A program made the position numbers and the translations under genes. Below the pieces are notes generated by a model, which was given only the letters and a program-made list of their open reading frames with translations, was not told the origin of the DNA and ran no database searches. Positions 9,453 to 21,165 of a stretch of DNA of 64,000 bases are shown in pieces. Source of the DNA: Geodermatophilaceae bacterium NBWT11 (GTDB lineage: Bacteria > Actinomycetota > Actinomycetes > Mycobacteriales > Geodermatophilaceae); contig CP043652.1 of the NCBI GenBank assembly GCA_014218215.1, positions 868,001 through 932,000 on the forward strand, given 5' to 3'. The stretch's first letter is position 1. Each line of letters starts with the position of its first letter.

Positions 9453-10624
9453 CCGGCCCCCGGTCGTGGGTGCCCGTCGCGGTCACCATGTTCGGGATCG
9501 GCTGGGGTGCCAACCAGTTCGTCAGCCTGCTGGTGGCCTACCGGCAGAGCGCGGGCTTCGGCGTCGTCACCGTCGACGGGCTGGTCGGGGTGTACGCCGT
9601 CGGGCTGATCCCGGCGCTGCTGGTGCTCGGCCCGGTGTCGGACCGCTACGGCCGGTCCCCCGTGCTCAAGGTCGCCGCCGTGGTCAGCCTGCTGGCCACC
9701 GTGGTGCTCATGCTCGGCGGGCTCCCGGCGCTGTTCGCCGGTCGGTTCCTCGCCGGGCTGGCCAGCGGTGCGGCCTTCGCCGCCGGGTCGGCGTGGGTGA
9801 AGGAGCTGTCCAGCCCGCCCTACGACACCACCTCCCCCGACGGCACCGGCGCCCGCCGGGCCGCGATGGCGCTCACCGCGGGCTTCGGCCTGGGCCCGGT
9901 CGTCGCCGGCCTGGTCGCGCAGTGGGCCCCGGCCCCCCTGGTGCTCTGCTACGTGCCGCACCTGCTGGTGATGGCCGCGGTGCTGGTGCCGCTGTGGCGC
10001 ACGCCCGAGACGGTGGACGCCGGCCACGAGGGCGGGTCGGTGCTGCGCCGGATGCGGGTGTCGTCGGTGCGGCTCCCCCGGTTCCGGCGACTGGTCGCCC
10101 CGGTCGCGCCGTGGGTGTTCGGCGGCGCCACCGTGTCGATCGCGGTGCTGCCCGGCCTGGTCGCCCCCTCGGTCACCGGCTACGAGGTCGCCTTCAACGC
10201 CCTGGTCGCCGGGGTCACGCTGGGCACCGGCTTCGCCGTGCAGCCCCTGGGCCGTCGGCTGGCGGCCACCGACACCCGCCGCGGCGCCGGGGTCGGCGCC
10301 CTCGCGGTCACCGCCGGGCTGCTGCTGGCCGCGCTGGCCGCCGCGACGACCTCCCCGTGGGCGGTGCTGGCCGCCGCCGTGGTGCTGGGCGCGGGCTACG
10401 GGCTCTGCCTGGTCGCCGGTCTGGTGGAGACCCAGCGGCTGGCGCCGCCGCACGAGCTGGCCGGCCTGACCGCGGTCTTCTACGCGCTCACCTACCTGGG
10501 GTTCGCCGCCCCGGTGCTGCTCGCCGCGCTCTCGGCGGTGGCGCCCTACCCGGTGCTGCTGCTCGTGCTGGCGGCACTCGCAGCGGTCACCGCCCTCGCG
10601 ACCCGGCGCCCAGACCCCGTCTGA
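9449..10624 (+). CDS. MFS transporter
   Basis: The 391-residue protein has about 12 hydrophobic segments and the MFS motif A variant GPVSDRYGRSPVLK in the loop after helix 2. The second motif copy, after helix 8, is weak (QPLGRRLAATDTRRG). It opens at GTG 9449, overlapping the stop of the SRPBCC gene. The substrate cannot be told from sequence; drug or metabolite efflux is the usual guess for this subgroup. It is followed by about 60 nt without a clear terminator, then the PlsC-like gene. Confidence 0.85.
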   Translation: MTGPRSWVPVAVTMFGIGWGANQFVSLLVAYRQSAGFGVVTVDGLVGVYAVGLIPALLVLGPVSDRYGRSPVLKVAAVVSLLATVVLMLGGLPALFAGRFLAGLASGAAFAAGSAWVKELSSPPYDTTSPDGTGARRAAMALTAGFGLGPVVAGLVAQWAPAPLVLCYVPHLLVMAAVLVPLWRTPETVDAGHEGGSVLRRMRVSSVRLPRFRRLVAPVAPWVFGGATVSIAVLPGLVAPSVTGYEVAFNALVAGVTLGTGFAVQPLGRRLAATDTRRGAGVGALAVTAGLLLAALAAATTSPWAVLAAAVVLGAGYGLCLVAGLVETQRLAPPHELAGLTAVFYALTYLGFAAPVLLAALSAVAPYPVLLLVLAALAAVTALATRRPDPV

Positions 10625-10687
10625 TCGTCGTCGGGTCGCGGCCGGCACGTCACCTCCCGGTCACCCCCGGGGTCCACGGTGGTCGGC

Positions 10688-11444
10688 ATGAGCACCGGTC
10701 CCTGCTCGACCGCCTGCACCGCCGACGTCCACCCCACCGCCCCGGCCGCGTTGCGCCGACAGCGGTCCCTGCGACTGTCCGCGGCGCTGGCCCGGGCCAC
10801 CGCCCGCCCCCCGGCCGGGGACGGACGACGCCACGGGACCTGCACCGCCGCCCGGCTGCTCACCGCCGCCGGCGTCCGGGTGCAGGTGCTCCCCCCGCCC
10901 GTCGCCTGGCCCGCCGGCCCGCGCCTGGTGGTCGCCAACCGGGTGTCCTGGGTGGACGACCTGGCGCTGCGCACCGCGGTCACCGCGCTGCCCGACGAGG
11001 ACGCCGCGGTCTGGCCGGGGCTGGCCACCGTCCGCGGCGAGGACGTCACCGCCCAGCTCCGGCAGGGCCGTGGCGTGCTCGTCCGGCCCGAGGAGTCCGC
11101 CAGCTGCGGCACCGAGCTCGGGCGCTTCCGGCCGGCGTCCCTGCAGCCGGCACTGGACGCCGGGGTGCCGGTGTGTCCGGTCGCCGTCCGGGCCCGGGTC
11201 GCCGGCCGACCCACCACCGCCACCGCGCAGCTCCCCGGGGAGTCCTGGTGGCGCAGCGCCGCCCGGGTGCTGGGCGCGGTCGACCTCGTCGTCGAGGTGC
11301 ACCAGCTGGCCCCGATCGACCCGCGCCGCGGGACGGCCACCGAGGTGGCCGCACTGGCCGAGTACGCGATCGCCGCGGTGCTCGAGACCGACCCGCCCCG
11401 GCCGCTGAGCCACCCTCGCCGGCCGCGCACCCACGCGCCGGCCG

Positions 11445-11473
<29 letters not shown>
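10688..11473 (+). CDS. PlsC-like acyltransferase homologue with altered catalytic motif
   Basis: The 261-residue protein resembles 1-acylglycerol-3-phosphate acyltransferases. Block I should read NHxSxxD; here it is VVANRVSWVDDLAL, with Arg in place of the catalytic His. Block II, normally FPEGTTS, is RPEESASCGTELGRF. The following FRPASLQPALDAGVPVCPVAV matches the family well. No membrane helix is obvious. The missing His argues against ordinary acyl transfer, so it may be a pseudoenzyme or act on something else. ATG at 10688 is preferred over GTG 10679; neither has a clear ribosome site. Its 3' end overlaps the convergent ABC-F gene by 29 nt. Confidence 0.7.
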
Positions 11474-13082
<1,609 letters not shown>

Positions 13083-13090
13083 CCGGTCAT

Positions 13091-13873
13091 CTAACCGAGG
13101 ACGTCGTCGGCGATCTCGTCGAGGAGGTCCTCCAGCGGGCCGGCGTCCTCCCCGGGCACCGGCTCGCCCGGGCGGCGACGCACCAGCCAGGGCTGCAGGT
13201 GGTCGTAGCCGCGCACCGACACCCGGCGCAGCGGCCGGACGCGGTAGGCCCGCCGTCCGCGCAGCCGGCGGGCCAGCTCCTGGTCGACGAGCAGGGTGCC
13301 CGGCCGGCCCAGCGAGGTGAGCCGGCTGGCCAGGTTGACCACCGGTGAGTAGACGTCGCCGAGCCGGGTGAGCACGGTGCCGTACGCTGCGCCGACCCGC
13401 AGCGGCGGCCGGTCGTCAGCGGCCCACTCCTCGGGCAGCCGCAGCCCGATCTCCACCGCCTGCACCGCCGACGTGCAGGTGAACAGCACCCCGTCGCCGA
13501 CGGTCTTCACCACCCGCCCGTGGTGCCGGGCGACCAGGTCGGCGGTCAGGCCCTCGAAGTCCTCGACCATCGCGCCCAGCTCGCGTCCGCCCATGCCGCG
13601 GCTGCGCGAGGTGTAGCCCACCAGGTCGGCGAACCCCACCGCGAGCTCCCGGCGGTCCACGGCGGCACCGGACCCGACCGCCGACAACCGGTCGGCGTTG
13701 GCCGCCAGGTGGCGGCGCCACACGTGGTCCTGCACGTCACGCAGCAGCGGCAGCAGCACCTCGGCCGAGCGGACCGTGTCCAGCGAGGGGCCCGACCCCT
13801 CGGACCGCTCGGTGAGCAGCGCGGCCAGCATGTCGGTCTGCCAGTCGGCCAGCCGGGACAGCGACTGGCCCAT
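13091..13873 (-). CDS. Class III adenylate/guanylate cyclase, probably longer at its N terminus
   Basis: The catalytic domain has both metal aspartates (VGFADLVGYTSR and KTVGDGVLF) and the transition-state Asn/Arg in SPVVNLASRLT, so it should make cyclic nucleotide from NTP. The segment around MGQSLSRLADWQ resembles the regulatory domain of the pH-sensing mycobacterial cyclase Rv1264. The same frame stays open upstream to 14173, encoding plausible protein (RWTRLQVAEQAGVP, FTDSDVAALGSLSALIDSGF), but contains no ATG, GTG or TTG before 13873. The real protein is therefore probably about 350 residues, with a start lost to an indel or using an unusual codon. The coordinates given are the certain part. 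Confidence 0.82.
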   Translation of the reverse strand: MGQSLSRLADWQTDMLAALLTERSEGSGPSLDTVRSAEVLLPLLRDVQDHVWRRHLAANADRLSAVGSGAAVDRRELAVGFADLVGYTSRSRGMGGRELGAMVEDFEGLTADLVARHHGRVVKTVGDGVLFTCTSAVQAVEIGLRLPEEWAADDRPPLRVGAAYGTVLTRLGDVYSPVVNLASRLTSLGRPGTLLVDQELARRLRGRRAYRVRPLRRVSVRGYDHLQPWLVRRRPGEPVPGEDAGPLEDLLDEIADDVLG

Positions 13874-14153
13874 GGCCCGGGCGATCGAGGCCTCGCTCTC
13901 CAGGTCGACGAACCCCGAGTCGATCAGCGCCGACAGCGAGCCGAGGGCGGCGACGTCGGAGTCGGTGAACGCCGGTTCGTCGTCCCCGACGTCGGCGAAG
14001 CCCAGCGCCCGCCACAGCCGCTGGGTGCGCTCCGGGGGGACACCGGCCTGCTCGGCGACCTGCAGCCGGGTCCACCGCCGGGGCCCGCCCAGCAGCAGCC
14101 GGTCCAGGGCGCCGGCCGGGTCCTCCGGGGGCGGTGCGTTCTCGTCCGTCGGG

Positions 14154-14612
14154 TCAGTCCGTGGTGTGCACGATCAGCACGTCGACGTCCGAGCGGCGGG
14201 TGGCGTCGGCGGGCACCGAGCCCAGCAGGCGGCCCTTGATCCCGGCGAGCCCCCGGTTGCCGACCACGAGCAGGTCGGCGGACTCCCGGCGGACGACGTC
14301 CAGCAGGGCCTCGACCGGCGAGCCGACGACGGCGACGGTGCGCACCTGGCCCGCGCCCGCCGCGGTGGCCCGCTCCTGCGCGGTGCGGACGGTCTCCTCG
14401 GCCGGGGAGGACCCCATGACCTGGTAGGCCTCGTCCTTGAGCACGTCGGCGGTGCGCTGGGCCTCGCGGTCGTCGAGCTCGGTGGGCAGGTAGGCGCAGG
14501 CGATCACCAGCGTGGCGCCGCAGGCCCCGGCGAGCGCCCCGGCGCGCGCGACCGCACGCAACGAGGACTCCGACCCGTCCGTGCCGACGACGACCGTCCG
14601 ATAGGCAGACAC
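14154..14612 (-). CDS. Universal stress protein (UspA family)
   Basis: The 152-residue single-domain Usp starts with YRTVVVGTDGSESSLRA and ends with the ATP-binding signature VVGNRGLAGIKGRLLGSVP (G-x2-G-x9-G-S), so it is of the nucleotide-binding class. It lies just upstream of the cyclase gene on the same strand and close enough to be co-transcribed. A TAGGTT box lies 6 nt before the GTG start, pointing to a leaderless message. Confidence 0.93.
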   Translation of the reverse strand: MSAYRTVVVGTDGSESSLRAVARAGALAGACGATLVIACAYLPTELDDREAQRTADVLKDEAYQVMGSSPAEETVRTAQERATAAGAGQVRTVAVVGSPVEALLDVVRRESADLLVVGNRGLAGIKGRLLGSVPADATRRSDVDVLIVHTTD

Positions 14613-14618
14613 GGGCGG

Positions 14619-14624
14619 AACCTA
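14619..14624 (-). promoter_or_regulatory. Leaderless -10 box for the universal stress protein
   Basis: TAGGTT lies 6 nt before the GTG start; there is no Shine-Dalgarno sequence. Confidence 0.45.
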
Positions 14625-14773
14625 TCCGACCCCGGCGGGCCGGGCGTGTCGGGGGTCACGCCGCCGCGAGCCGTGCGGTGTGTCCCCGGCCCCCCGGCCT
14701 GCTCCGATACGGTCGCACCCGCTGCCGTGCTGGGCTCCGACCTGGCCGTCCGACGAGAGAACGGGGACGACCC

Positions 14774-15628
14774 ATGACCCAGCCGACCACCCCCGCAGGG
14801 CCCTCCACCGGGGAGCTGCGGGCCCTCCGGATGACCGCCCAGCGCCTGGCCGGGCTGATCGACGCCGGGGACACCGCCGCGGTCTCGGCCGCCGTCGCCG
14901 AACAGCCCCGGCTGGTCGGCATCGCGGTGGAGCGGGACGGCCAGGACGGGTGGACCCCGCTGCACCTGGCCGTGGCCTCCGGCTCCCAGGCGACCGTCGA
15001 GGTGCTGGTCGCCGCCGGCGCGGACCTCGACGCGCGCACCGAGCACGGCCGCACGCCGTTGCAGGTCGCCCTGGAGTCCGCGCCCGACCTCGTACCGGTG
15101 CTGCAGTCCCTCGGCGCCCCGGTCGACGCGGCCACCGCCTCGTTCACCGGCGACCGGGAGACCCTGCTCGCCGCCCTCGACGGCGGTGCCCCCCTCACCG
15201 ACCCGCACAGCGGGGTGGACCTGCTGACCTGGGCGGCGTTCGGTGGCCGCATGGAGACCGTGCAGCTGCTCCTGGACCGGGGCGCCGACGCCGACGGCGG
15301 CGCCCTGCAGGCCGCGGCCGGTGGTGTGCACCCCGACGTCGTCGACGTGCTGCTCGGTGCCGGCGCCCGGGTCGACCGCCGCGACCCCGACACCGGGCGG
15401 ACCGCACTGCACGCCGCGGTCGCCGCCGGTGCCCGGCCGCACGCACCCGACGTCGTCGCCCGGCTGCTGGCCGCCGGCGCCGACGTCGACGCGACCACGG
15501 CCGACGGCGCCAGCGCCCTGGACATCGCCCAGATCGCCGCGGCGCGCGAGCGCCCCGGCTCCGCCGGTGGCGCCACCCCGCACGACGAGCTGGTCCGGCT
15601 GCTTGAGGAGCACCGCGTCCGCGACTGA
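14774..15628 (+). CDS. Ankyrin-repeat protein
   Basis: The 284-residue protein is built of ankyrin repeats: DGWTPLHLAVASGSQATVEV, GRTPLQVALESA, VDLLTWAAFGGRMETVQLL, GRTALHAAVAAG and a last partial copy GASALDIAQIAAARE. There is no signal peptide or catalytic domain. Such proteins mediate protein contacts; the partner is unknown. ATG 14774 follows a GGGGA stretch at a suitable distance. It stands alone between a divergent stress-protein gene and kgd, with a hairpin after its stop. Confidence 0.88.
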   Translation: MTQPTTPAGPSTGELRALRMTAQRLAGLIDAGDTAAVSAAVAEQPRLVGIAVERDGQDGWTPLHLAVASGSQATVEVLVAAGADLDARTEHGRTPLQVALESAPDLVPVLQSLGAPVDAATASFTGDRETLLAALDGGAPLTDPHSGVDLLTWAAFGGRMETVQLLLDRGADADGGALQAAAGGVHPDVVDVLLGAGARVDRRDPDTGRTALHAAVAAGARPHAPDVVARLLAAGADVDATTADGASALDIAQIAAARERPGSAGGATPHDELVRLLEEHRVRD

Positions 15629-15636
15629 CCGCACCA

Positions 15637-15681
15637 CCCCGCGGGTGAGCCGTGCCACGTGTGGCGGCTCACCTCGCGGGG
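15637..15681 (+). terminator. Hairpin between the ankyrin gene and kgd
   Basis: A long, slightly imperfect GC-rich stem (CCCCGC-GGTGAGCC pairing with GGCTCACC-CGCGGGG) begins 9 nt after the ankyrin stop. A possible TAGAGT -10 box for kgd lies just beyond, at 15704-15709. Confidence 0.6.
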
Positions 15682-15757
15682 GCGCAGCCCGCCCCGGGGC
15701 CGGTAGAGTCGGCGACCGGTCCAACGACGTCCACAGACGAAGAAGGCACTCGACCCC

Positions 15758-18700
15758 GTGTCAAGCGTGAGCTCATCCCAGCCCTCCCCCACCCGATCCT
15801 CGTCCGCGATGGGTTTCGGCACCAACGAGTGGCTGGTCGAGGAGATGTACCAGCAGTACTTGTCCGACCCCGCCAGCGTCGACCAGGCGTGGCACGACTT
15901 CTTCGACGACTACCGGCCCGGCAGCCCGATGTCCGACGGCGCCGACCGGCCGGCCCCGGCGGCCGCCGGGGACGACACGGCCGGGGACGACGCGGCCGGG
16001 GACGACGCAGCAGCCGAGGCCGCGCCCGCCCCCGCCGACGCCGAGGGCTCGGCCACCCGGCCCAGCTCCCCCGCCGTCGCGCCGAGCACCCCGACGCCGC
16101 CCAGCCGGGCGACCGCGCCGGAGCCGAAGAGCACCGGCACCGTCGTCGCCAGGCCCGCGGAGAAGGCGGCCGACGCCCAGCCGGCCGCGAAGCCCGCCGC
16201 CGCGAAGCCCGCCGCCGAGAAGAAGGCCCCGGCGAAGCCCACGGCCGGCGCCGAGGCCGAGAGCGGTGGCCCCAAGCAGTCGGTGCTCCGCGGTGCCGCC
16301 GCCAGCGTCGTGAAGAACATGAACGCCTCGCTGACCGTGCCGACCGCCACCAGCGTGCGGGCCGTCCCGGCGAAGATGCTGGTCGACAACCGCATCGTCA
16401 TCAACAACCACCTGGCCCGCTCGCGCGGCGGGAAGGTCTCCTTCACCCACCTGATCGGCTACGCGCTGGTCCGGGCGCTGGACGACTTCCCGGAGATGAA
16501 CGCGGCGTTCGCCGAGATCGACGGCAAGCCGAACCTGGTGCAGCCCGAGCACGTGAACTTCGGCCTGGCGATCGACCTGCCCAAGCCCGACGGCACCCGC
16601 TCGCTGGTGGTCGCCAACATCAAGCGCTCCGAGGAGATGGACTTCGCCGCCTTCTGGGGCGCCTACGAGGACGTCATCCGCCGGGCCCGCGGCGGCAAGC
16701 TCACGATGGACGACTTCACCGGGACGACGGTCAGCCTGACCAACCCCGGCACCGTGGGCACCAACCACTCCGTGCCGCGGCTGACCACCGGCCAGGGCAC
16801 GATCGTCGGCGTCGGCGCGATGGACTACCCGGCCGAGTTCCAGGGGATGAGCCCGGAGACGCTGACCGACCTCGCGGTCGCGAAGACCATCACGCTCACC
16901 TCGACCTACGACCACCGGATCATCCAGGGCGCCCAGTCCGGGGACTTCCTGCGCAAGCTGCACGGCCTGCTGCTGGGCCAGGACGGGTTCTACGACGAGG
17001 TCTTCGCCTCGCTGCGGATCCCCTACGAGCCGGTCCGCTGGGTCCCCGACGTCTCGGTGCGCCACGAGGGCCAGATCGACAAGGGCGCCCGCGTCGTCGA
17101 GCTGATCGAGGCCTACCGGCGCAACGGCCACCTGATGGCCGACACCGACCCCCTCGAGTTCAAGGTCCGCACCCACCCCGACCTGGACATCACCCAGCAC
17201 GGCCTGACCCTGTGGGACCTCGACCGGCAGTTCCCGGTCGGCGGGTTCGCCGGGGAGAAGGTCATGCCGCTGCGCGACGTGCTCGGTGTGCTGCGCAACT
17301 CCTACTGCCGCACCGTCGGCGTGGAGTACATGCACATCACCGACCCCGAGGAGCGCGAGTGGCTCCAGAAGCGCATCGAGGTCAAGCACGACAGCCCCGA
17401 CCGGGCGAAGCAGAAGCACGTGCTGGGTCGACTGAACGCCGCCGAGGCCTTCGAGACCTTCCTGCAGACCAAGTACGTCGGGCAGAAGCGGTTCTCCCTC
17501 GAGGGCGGTGAGTCCGTCATCCCGCTGATGGACGAGGTGCTCGTCGCCTCGACCGAGCACGGCCTCGAGGAGGTCGCGATCGGCATGCCGCACCGCGGCC
17601 GGCTCAACGTGCTGGCCAACGTGCTCAACAAGCCCTACTCGAAGATCTTCGGGGAGTTCGAGGGCAACATCGACCCGGGCACCGTGCAGGGCTCCGGAGA
17701 CGTGAAGTACCACCTCGGCGCCGAGGGCACGTTCCAGCACCCGGCCCGGGACGCCTCGATCGCGGTCACCCTGACCTCGAACCCCAGCCACCTGGAGGCG
17801 GTCAACCCCGTCCTCGAGGGCATCGTGCGGGCCAAGCAGGACATGATCGACAAGGGCGAGGGCGGCTTCACCGTCCTGCCGCTGCTGCTGCACGGCGACA
17901 GCGCGTTCGCGGGACAAGGCGTGGTCGCCGAGACCCTCAACCTGTCCCAGCTGCGCGGCTACCGCACCGGCGGCACGGTGCACGTCGTGGTCAACAACCA
18001 GGTCGGCTTCACCACCAGCCCGGCCGCGGCGCGCTCGAGCCTGTACTCCACCGACGTCGCGCGGATGATCGGTGCGCCGGTCTTCCACGTCAACGGTGAC
18101 GACCCCGAGGCCTGCGTCCGGGTCGCCCGGCTGGCCGTGGACTACCGGCAGGCGTTCCGCAAGGACGTCGTCATCGACCTGGTCTGCTACCGCCGGCGCG
18201 GGCACAACGAGGGCGACGACCCCTCGATGACCCAGCCGCTGATGTACGACATCATCGACCGCAAGCGCTCGGTCCGGAAGCTCTACACCGAGGCGCTGGT
18301 CGGCCGGGGCGACATCACCCTGACCGAGGCCGAGGAGGCCCTGAAGGACTACCGCGGGCAGCTCGAGCGGGCCTTCTCCGAGACCCACGACGCCCGCGAC
18401 TCCTCCACCCCCGAGCCGGTCGTGGACCAGCGGCCCTCGGCGTCGGCCAAGACGGCGATCACCACCGAGGTGCTCAAGACCATCGGCGACGCGCACGTCT
18501 CGCTGCCCGGGGACTTCACCGTCCACCCCAAGCTGCAGAAGATGCTCGAGCGGCGCGCGGCCATGGTCAGCGAGGGCGGCGTCGACTGGGCGATGGGCGA
18601 GCTGCTGGCCTTCGGCTCGCTGCTCATGCAGGGCGTGCCGGTGCGGCTGGCCGGTCAGGACTCCCGTCGCGGCACCTTCGTGCAGCGCCACTCGGTCCTC

Positions 18701-19621
18701 ATCGACCGGGAGGACGCGAAGGAGTACACCCCGATCGCCAACCTCACCGAGGACCAGGCGAAGTTCTTCGTCTACGACTCGCTGCTCAGCGAGTACGCCG
18801 CGGTCGGGTTCGAGTACGGCTACTCGGTGGCCAACCGCGAGGCCCTCGTCCTCTGGGAGGCCCAGTTCGGCGACTTCGTCGACGGCGCGCAGCTGATCAT
18901 CGACGAGTTCATCTCCTCCGGTGAGGCCAAGTGGGGCCAGCAGTCGGGCATCGTCCTGCTGCTGCCGCACGGCCTGGAGGGCCAGGGTCCCGACCACTCC
19001 AGCGGTCGGCCCGAGCGTTTCCTGCAGCTGTGCGCGGAGAACAACATGACCGTCGCCAACTGCTCGACCCCGGCGAACTACTTCCACCTGCTGCGTCGGC
19101 AGGCGCTGTCGGAGACCCACCGCCCGCTGGTGGTCTTCACGCCCAAGTCGCTGCTGCGCGCCAAGGCCGCGGTCAGCGCCGTCGAGGACTTCACCGAGCA
19201 GAGCTTCCGGCCGGTGCTGCCCGACCCGGGCGTCGGCGGGGAGCCGCTCGACGACGCCGCCGTGCGCCGGGTGCTGCTGTGCACCGGCAAGGTCGCCTAC
19301 GACCTGCTGGCCGGCCGGGAGTCCGAGGGCGTCGCCGACGTCGCCGTGCTGCGGGTCGAGCAGCTGTACCCGCTGCCGGCCAGCGAGCTGGTCGAGCAGC
19401 TGCGCCGCTACCCCAACGCCGACGAGGTCGTCTGGGTGCAGGAGGAGCCGGCCAACATGGGCGCCTGGCAGTTCATGGCGGTCAACCTGCCCGCCGAGCT
19501 GCCCGCCGGGAAGACGCTGTCGGTGGTCAGCCGCAAGGCCTCGGCCAGCCCGGCCGTCGGCTCGGCCAAGGTGCACGAGGCCGAGCAGAAGGACCTCGTC
19601 GCCCGTTCGCTGGCCCAGTAG
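15758..19621 (+). CDS. kgd: Multifunctional 2-oxoglutarate metabolism enzyme (2-oxoglutarate dehydrogenase E1/E2 fusion)
   Basis: TCA-cycle enzyme. The 1287-residue actinobacterial E1o-E2 fusion needs lipoamide dehydrogenase and an E2 core as partners. Order: an E1 N-terminal helix ([15 protein letters not shown], near residue 26); an Ala/Pro/Lys linker of about 100 residues; an E2-type acyltransferase domain with the catalytic motif TYDHRIIQG; then the thiamine-diphosphate E1 domain with [31 protein letters not shown] and [12 protein letters not shown]. In mycobacteria the enzyme is held off by GarA, an FHA protein not found here. GTG 15758 is taken as the start; a second in-frame GTG lies 9 nt later. 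A DUF6104 gene follows at 5 nt. Confidence 0.95.
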   Translation: MSSVSSSQPSPTRSSSAMGFGTNEWLVEEMYQQYLSDPASVDQAWHDFFDDYRPGSPMSDGADRPAPAAAGDDTAGDDAAGDDAAAEAAPAPADAEGSATRPSSPAVAPSTPTPPSRATAPEPKSTGTVVARPAEKAADAQPAAKPAAAKPAAEKKAPAKPTAGAEAESGGPKQSVLRGAAASVVKNMNASLTVPTATSVRAVPAKMLVDNRIVINNHLARSRGGKVSFTHLIGYALVRALDDFPEMNAAFAEIDGKPNLVQPEHVNFGLAIDLPKPDGTRSLVVANIKRSEEMDFAAFWGAYEDVIRRARGGKLTMDDFTGTTVSLTNPGTVGTNHSVPRLTTGQGTIVGVGAMDYPAEFQGMSPETLTDLAVAKTITLTSTYDHRIIQGAQSGDFLRKLHGLLLGQDGFYDEVFASLRIPYEPVRWVPDVSVRHEGQIDKGARVVELIEAYRRNGHLMADTDPLEFKVRTHPDLDITQHGLTLWDLDRQFPVGGFAGEKVMPLRDVLGVLRNSYCRTVGVEYMHITDPEEREWLQKRIEVKHDSPDRAKQKHVLGRLNAAEAFETFLQTKYVGQKRFSLEGGESVIPLMDEVLVASTEHGLEEVAIGMPHRGRLNVLANVLNKPYSKIFGEFEGNIDPGTVQGSGDVKYHLGAEGTFQHPARDASIAVTLTSNPSHLEAVNPVLEGIVRAKQDMIDKGEGGFTVLPLLLHGDSAFAGQGVVAETLNLSQLRGYRTGGTVHVVVNNQVGFTTSPAAARSSLYSTDVARMIGAPVFHVNGDDPEACVRVARLAVDYRQAFRKDVVIDLVCYRRRGHNEGDDPSMTQPLMYDIIDRKRSVRKLYTEALVGRGDITLTEAEEALKDYRGQLERAFSETHDARDSSTPEPVVDQRPSASAKTAITTEVLKTIGDAHVSLPGDFTVHPKLQKMLERRAAMVSEGGVDWAMGELLAFGSLLMQGVPVRLAGQDSRRGTFVQRHSVLIDREDAKEYTPIANLTEDQAKFFVYDSLLSEYAAVGFEYGYSVANREALVLWEAQFGDFVDGAQLIIDEFISSGEAKWGQQSGIVLLLPHGLEGQGPDHSSGRPERFLQLCAENNMTVANCSTPANYFHLLRRQALSETHRPLVVFTPKSLLRAKAAVSAVEDFTEQSFRPVLPDPGVGGEPLDDAAVRRVLLCTGKVAYDLLAGRESEGVADVAVLRVEQLYPLPASELVEQLRRYPNADEVVWVQEEPANMGAWQFMAVNLPAELPAGKTLSVVSRKASASPAVGSAKVHEAEQKDLVARSLAQ
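15965..16009 (+). repeat. Three 15-bp tandem repeats in the kgd linker
   Basis: Three near-identical copies of GCCGGGGACGACGCG encode repeated AGDDA in the flexible linker after the E1 N-terminal helix. They are in frame, so copy-number changes would only alter linker length. Confidence 0.75.
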
Positions 19622-19626
19622 CCGCG

Positions 19627-19818
19627 GTGTACTTCACCGACCGCGGCATCGAGGAGCTGGTCACCCGCCGGGGCCAGGAGGAGGTCTCCCTCTCCTGGCT
19701 GGGTGACCAGCTGCAGGCCTTCGTCGACCAGCACCCCGACTTCGAGGTGCCGGTCGAACGGCTGGCGACGTGGCTGGCGCGGGGCGGCACCGACGACGAG
19801 GACGACCTCGACGACTGA
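19627..19818 (+). CDS. DUF6104 family small protein
   Basis: A 63-residue acidic protein starting VYFTDRGIEELVTRRGQEEV, with FVDQHPDFEVPVERLATWLA and an Asp-rich tail. This small family is found in actinobacteria directly after kgd/sucA; its function is not known to me. The GTG start is 5 nt after the kgd stop, so it is probably translated from the kgd message. A link to 2-oxoglutarate dehydrogenase is inferred from position only. Confidence 0.75.
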   Translation: MYFTDRGIEELVTRRGQEEVSLSWLGDQLQAFVDQHPDFEVPVERLATWLARGGTDDEDDLDD

Positions 19819-19839
19819 GGGCTCTCGACGACCGAGGGC

Positions 19840-19845
19840 TACGGT
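19840..19845 (+). promoter_or_regulatory. Leaderless -10 box for the GPH-type transporter
   Basis: TACGGT lies 6 nt before the GTG at 19852; no ribosome site is seen. Confidence 0.45.
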
Positions 19846-19851
19846 GCCCCG

Positions 19852-21165
19852 GTGACCGCCCCCGCGCTGACCCGGGGCACCCACCTCGGCTACGCAGCGG
19901 GCTCCATCGGGACGGCGGCGTTCGGCACCGTCCCGGGGCTGCTGCTGCTCTTCTACCTGACCGACGTGCTCGGCGTGGGTGCCGGTCTCGCCGGGCTGGT
20001 GGTGTTCGCGCCCAAGGCGTGGGACGTGCTGCTCAACCCGTGGATCGGTGCCCGGTCGGACGCCACCACCAGCCGCTGGGGACCGCGCCGGCCCTGGATG
20101 CTGGCCGGCGGGCTGACCCTGCCGCTGCTGTTCGTGCTGGTCTTCGCCGGCCCCGGGGCTCCCCCGGCGCTGGCCGCCGGCTGGGTCGCGGTCACCTTCC
20201 TGCTCGCGGCCACCGCCTACGGCTGCTTCCAGGTGCCCTACGTCGCCCAACCCGCCGAGATCACCACCGACCCCGGCGAGCGGGCCACCCTGATGTCCTG
20301 GCGGGTCGCGGCCCTGGCGCTGGGCATCCTGGTCGCCGGCGCCGGCGCGCCCGCGGTGGTCGAGCTCGCCGGCGGCGGCCGGGCCGGGCACCTGGCCATG
20401 GCCGCGTTCGTGGCGGTGCTGCTCGCCGGCGGGATGCTCGGCGCCGTCGTCGGCACCCGGCGGGCACCCACGCTGACGCGCACCAGCAGCGAGGGGCGCC
20501 TGCTGGCCACGCTGCGGGTCGCCGTCCGGGTGCGGCCGTTCCGGCTGCTGCTGGTCGGGTTCGTCGTCCAGGCGCTGGGGATCGGCGTGATGCTGGCCGG
20601 CGTCCCGTACTACGCCCGGCAGGTGCTCGGTGACCCCGCCGCCGGGACGCTGCTGTTCGTCGCCCTGGTCGGCCCGGCCATCCTGGTCATGCCGCTGTGG
20701 CTACGGGTCAGCCGCCGGGTGGGCAAGCGGACCGGCCTGCTCGCGTCGTCCACGGTCTTCGCCGTCGGCGCTGCCGCGCTCGCCCTCGGCGCGCCCGGCC
20801 GCACCGGCCTCGTGCTCGCCCTCGTCGTGGTGGTCGGGATCGGCTACGCCGGGATGCAGATGTTCCCGCTGGCGATGCTCCCCGACGTGGTCGCCGCCGA
20901 CGAGACGTCCTCCGGCGAGCGCCGGGCCGGGGTGTTCACCGGCGTCTGGACGGCGGCCGAGACGCTCGGGCTGGCGGTCGGACCGGGCCTGCTGGGCGTG
21001 CTGCTGGGGCTCGCCGGGTACCGCTCGTCGGTCGGGGACGCCGTCGTGGCGCAGACCGCGGCGGCCGACACCACCGTGCTGCTGTCCTTCAGCCTGCTCC
21101 CGGCACTGCTGGTGCTCGCCTCGCTGCCGTTCATCGCCCGCTACCGACTGGAGCCCACCCCGTGA
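19852..21165 (+). CDS. MFS transporter, glycoside-pentoside-hexuronide (GPH) type
   Basis: The 437-residue, roughly 12-helix protein has GPH/MelB features: a conserved Asp/Trp/Pro segment near helix 2 (PKAWDVLLNPWIGARSD), a TTSRWGPRRPWMLAGG loop, and MQMFPLAMLPDVVAADETSS in the second half. GPH proteins usually take up sugars or sugar acids with Na+ or H+; the sulfoquinovose and lipid (MFSD2-like) branches also belong here. The stop overlaps the start of a PLP lyase/decarboxylase, so the pair likely handles one imported compound. Its identity is unknown. Confidence 0.85.
   Translation: MTAPALTRGTHLGYAAGSIGTAAFGTVPGLLLLFYLTDVLGVGAGLAGLVVFAPKAWDVLLNPWIGARSDATTSRWGPRRPWMLAGGLTLPLLFVLVFAGPGAPPALAAGWVAVTFLLAATAYGCFQVPYVAQPAEITTDPGERATLMSWRVAALALGILVAGAGAPAVVELAGGGRAGHLAMAAFVAVLLAGGMLGAVVGTRRAPTLTRTSSEGRLLATLRVAVRVRPFRLLLVGFVVQALGIGVMLAGVPYYARQVLGDPAAGTLLFVALVGPAILVMPLWLRVSRRVGKRTGLLASSTVFAVGAAALALGAPGRTGLVLALVVVVGIGYAGMQMFPLAMLPDVVAADETSSGERRAGVFTGVWTAAETLGLAVGPGLLGVLLGLAGYRSSVGDAVVAQTAAADTTVLLSFSLLPALLVLASLPFIARYRLEPTP

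Noticed and set aside
15965-16009. Short tandem repeats as a CRISPR or regulatory array
   Set aside because: They are three in-frame 15-bp copies within the kgd linker coding sequence and are explained by protein linker repeats.
15773-19576. A 1267-codon open frame on the minus strand
   Set aside because: It lies fully antisense to kgd, has Gly/Arg/Val-biased composition with no domain, and is a product of high GC content.
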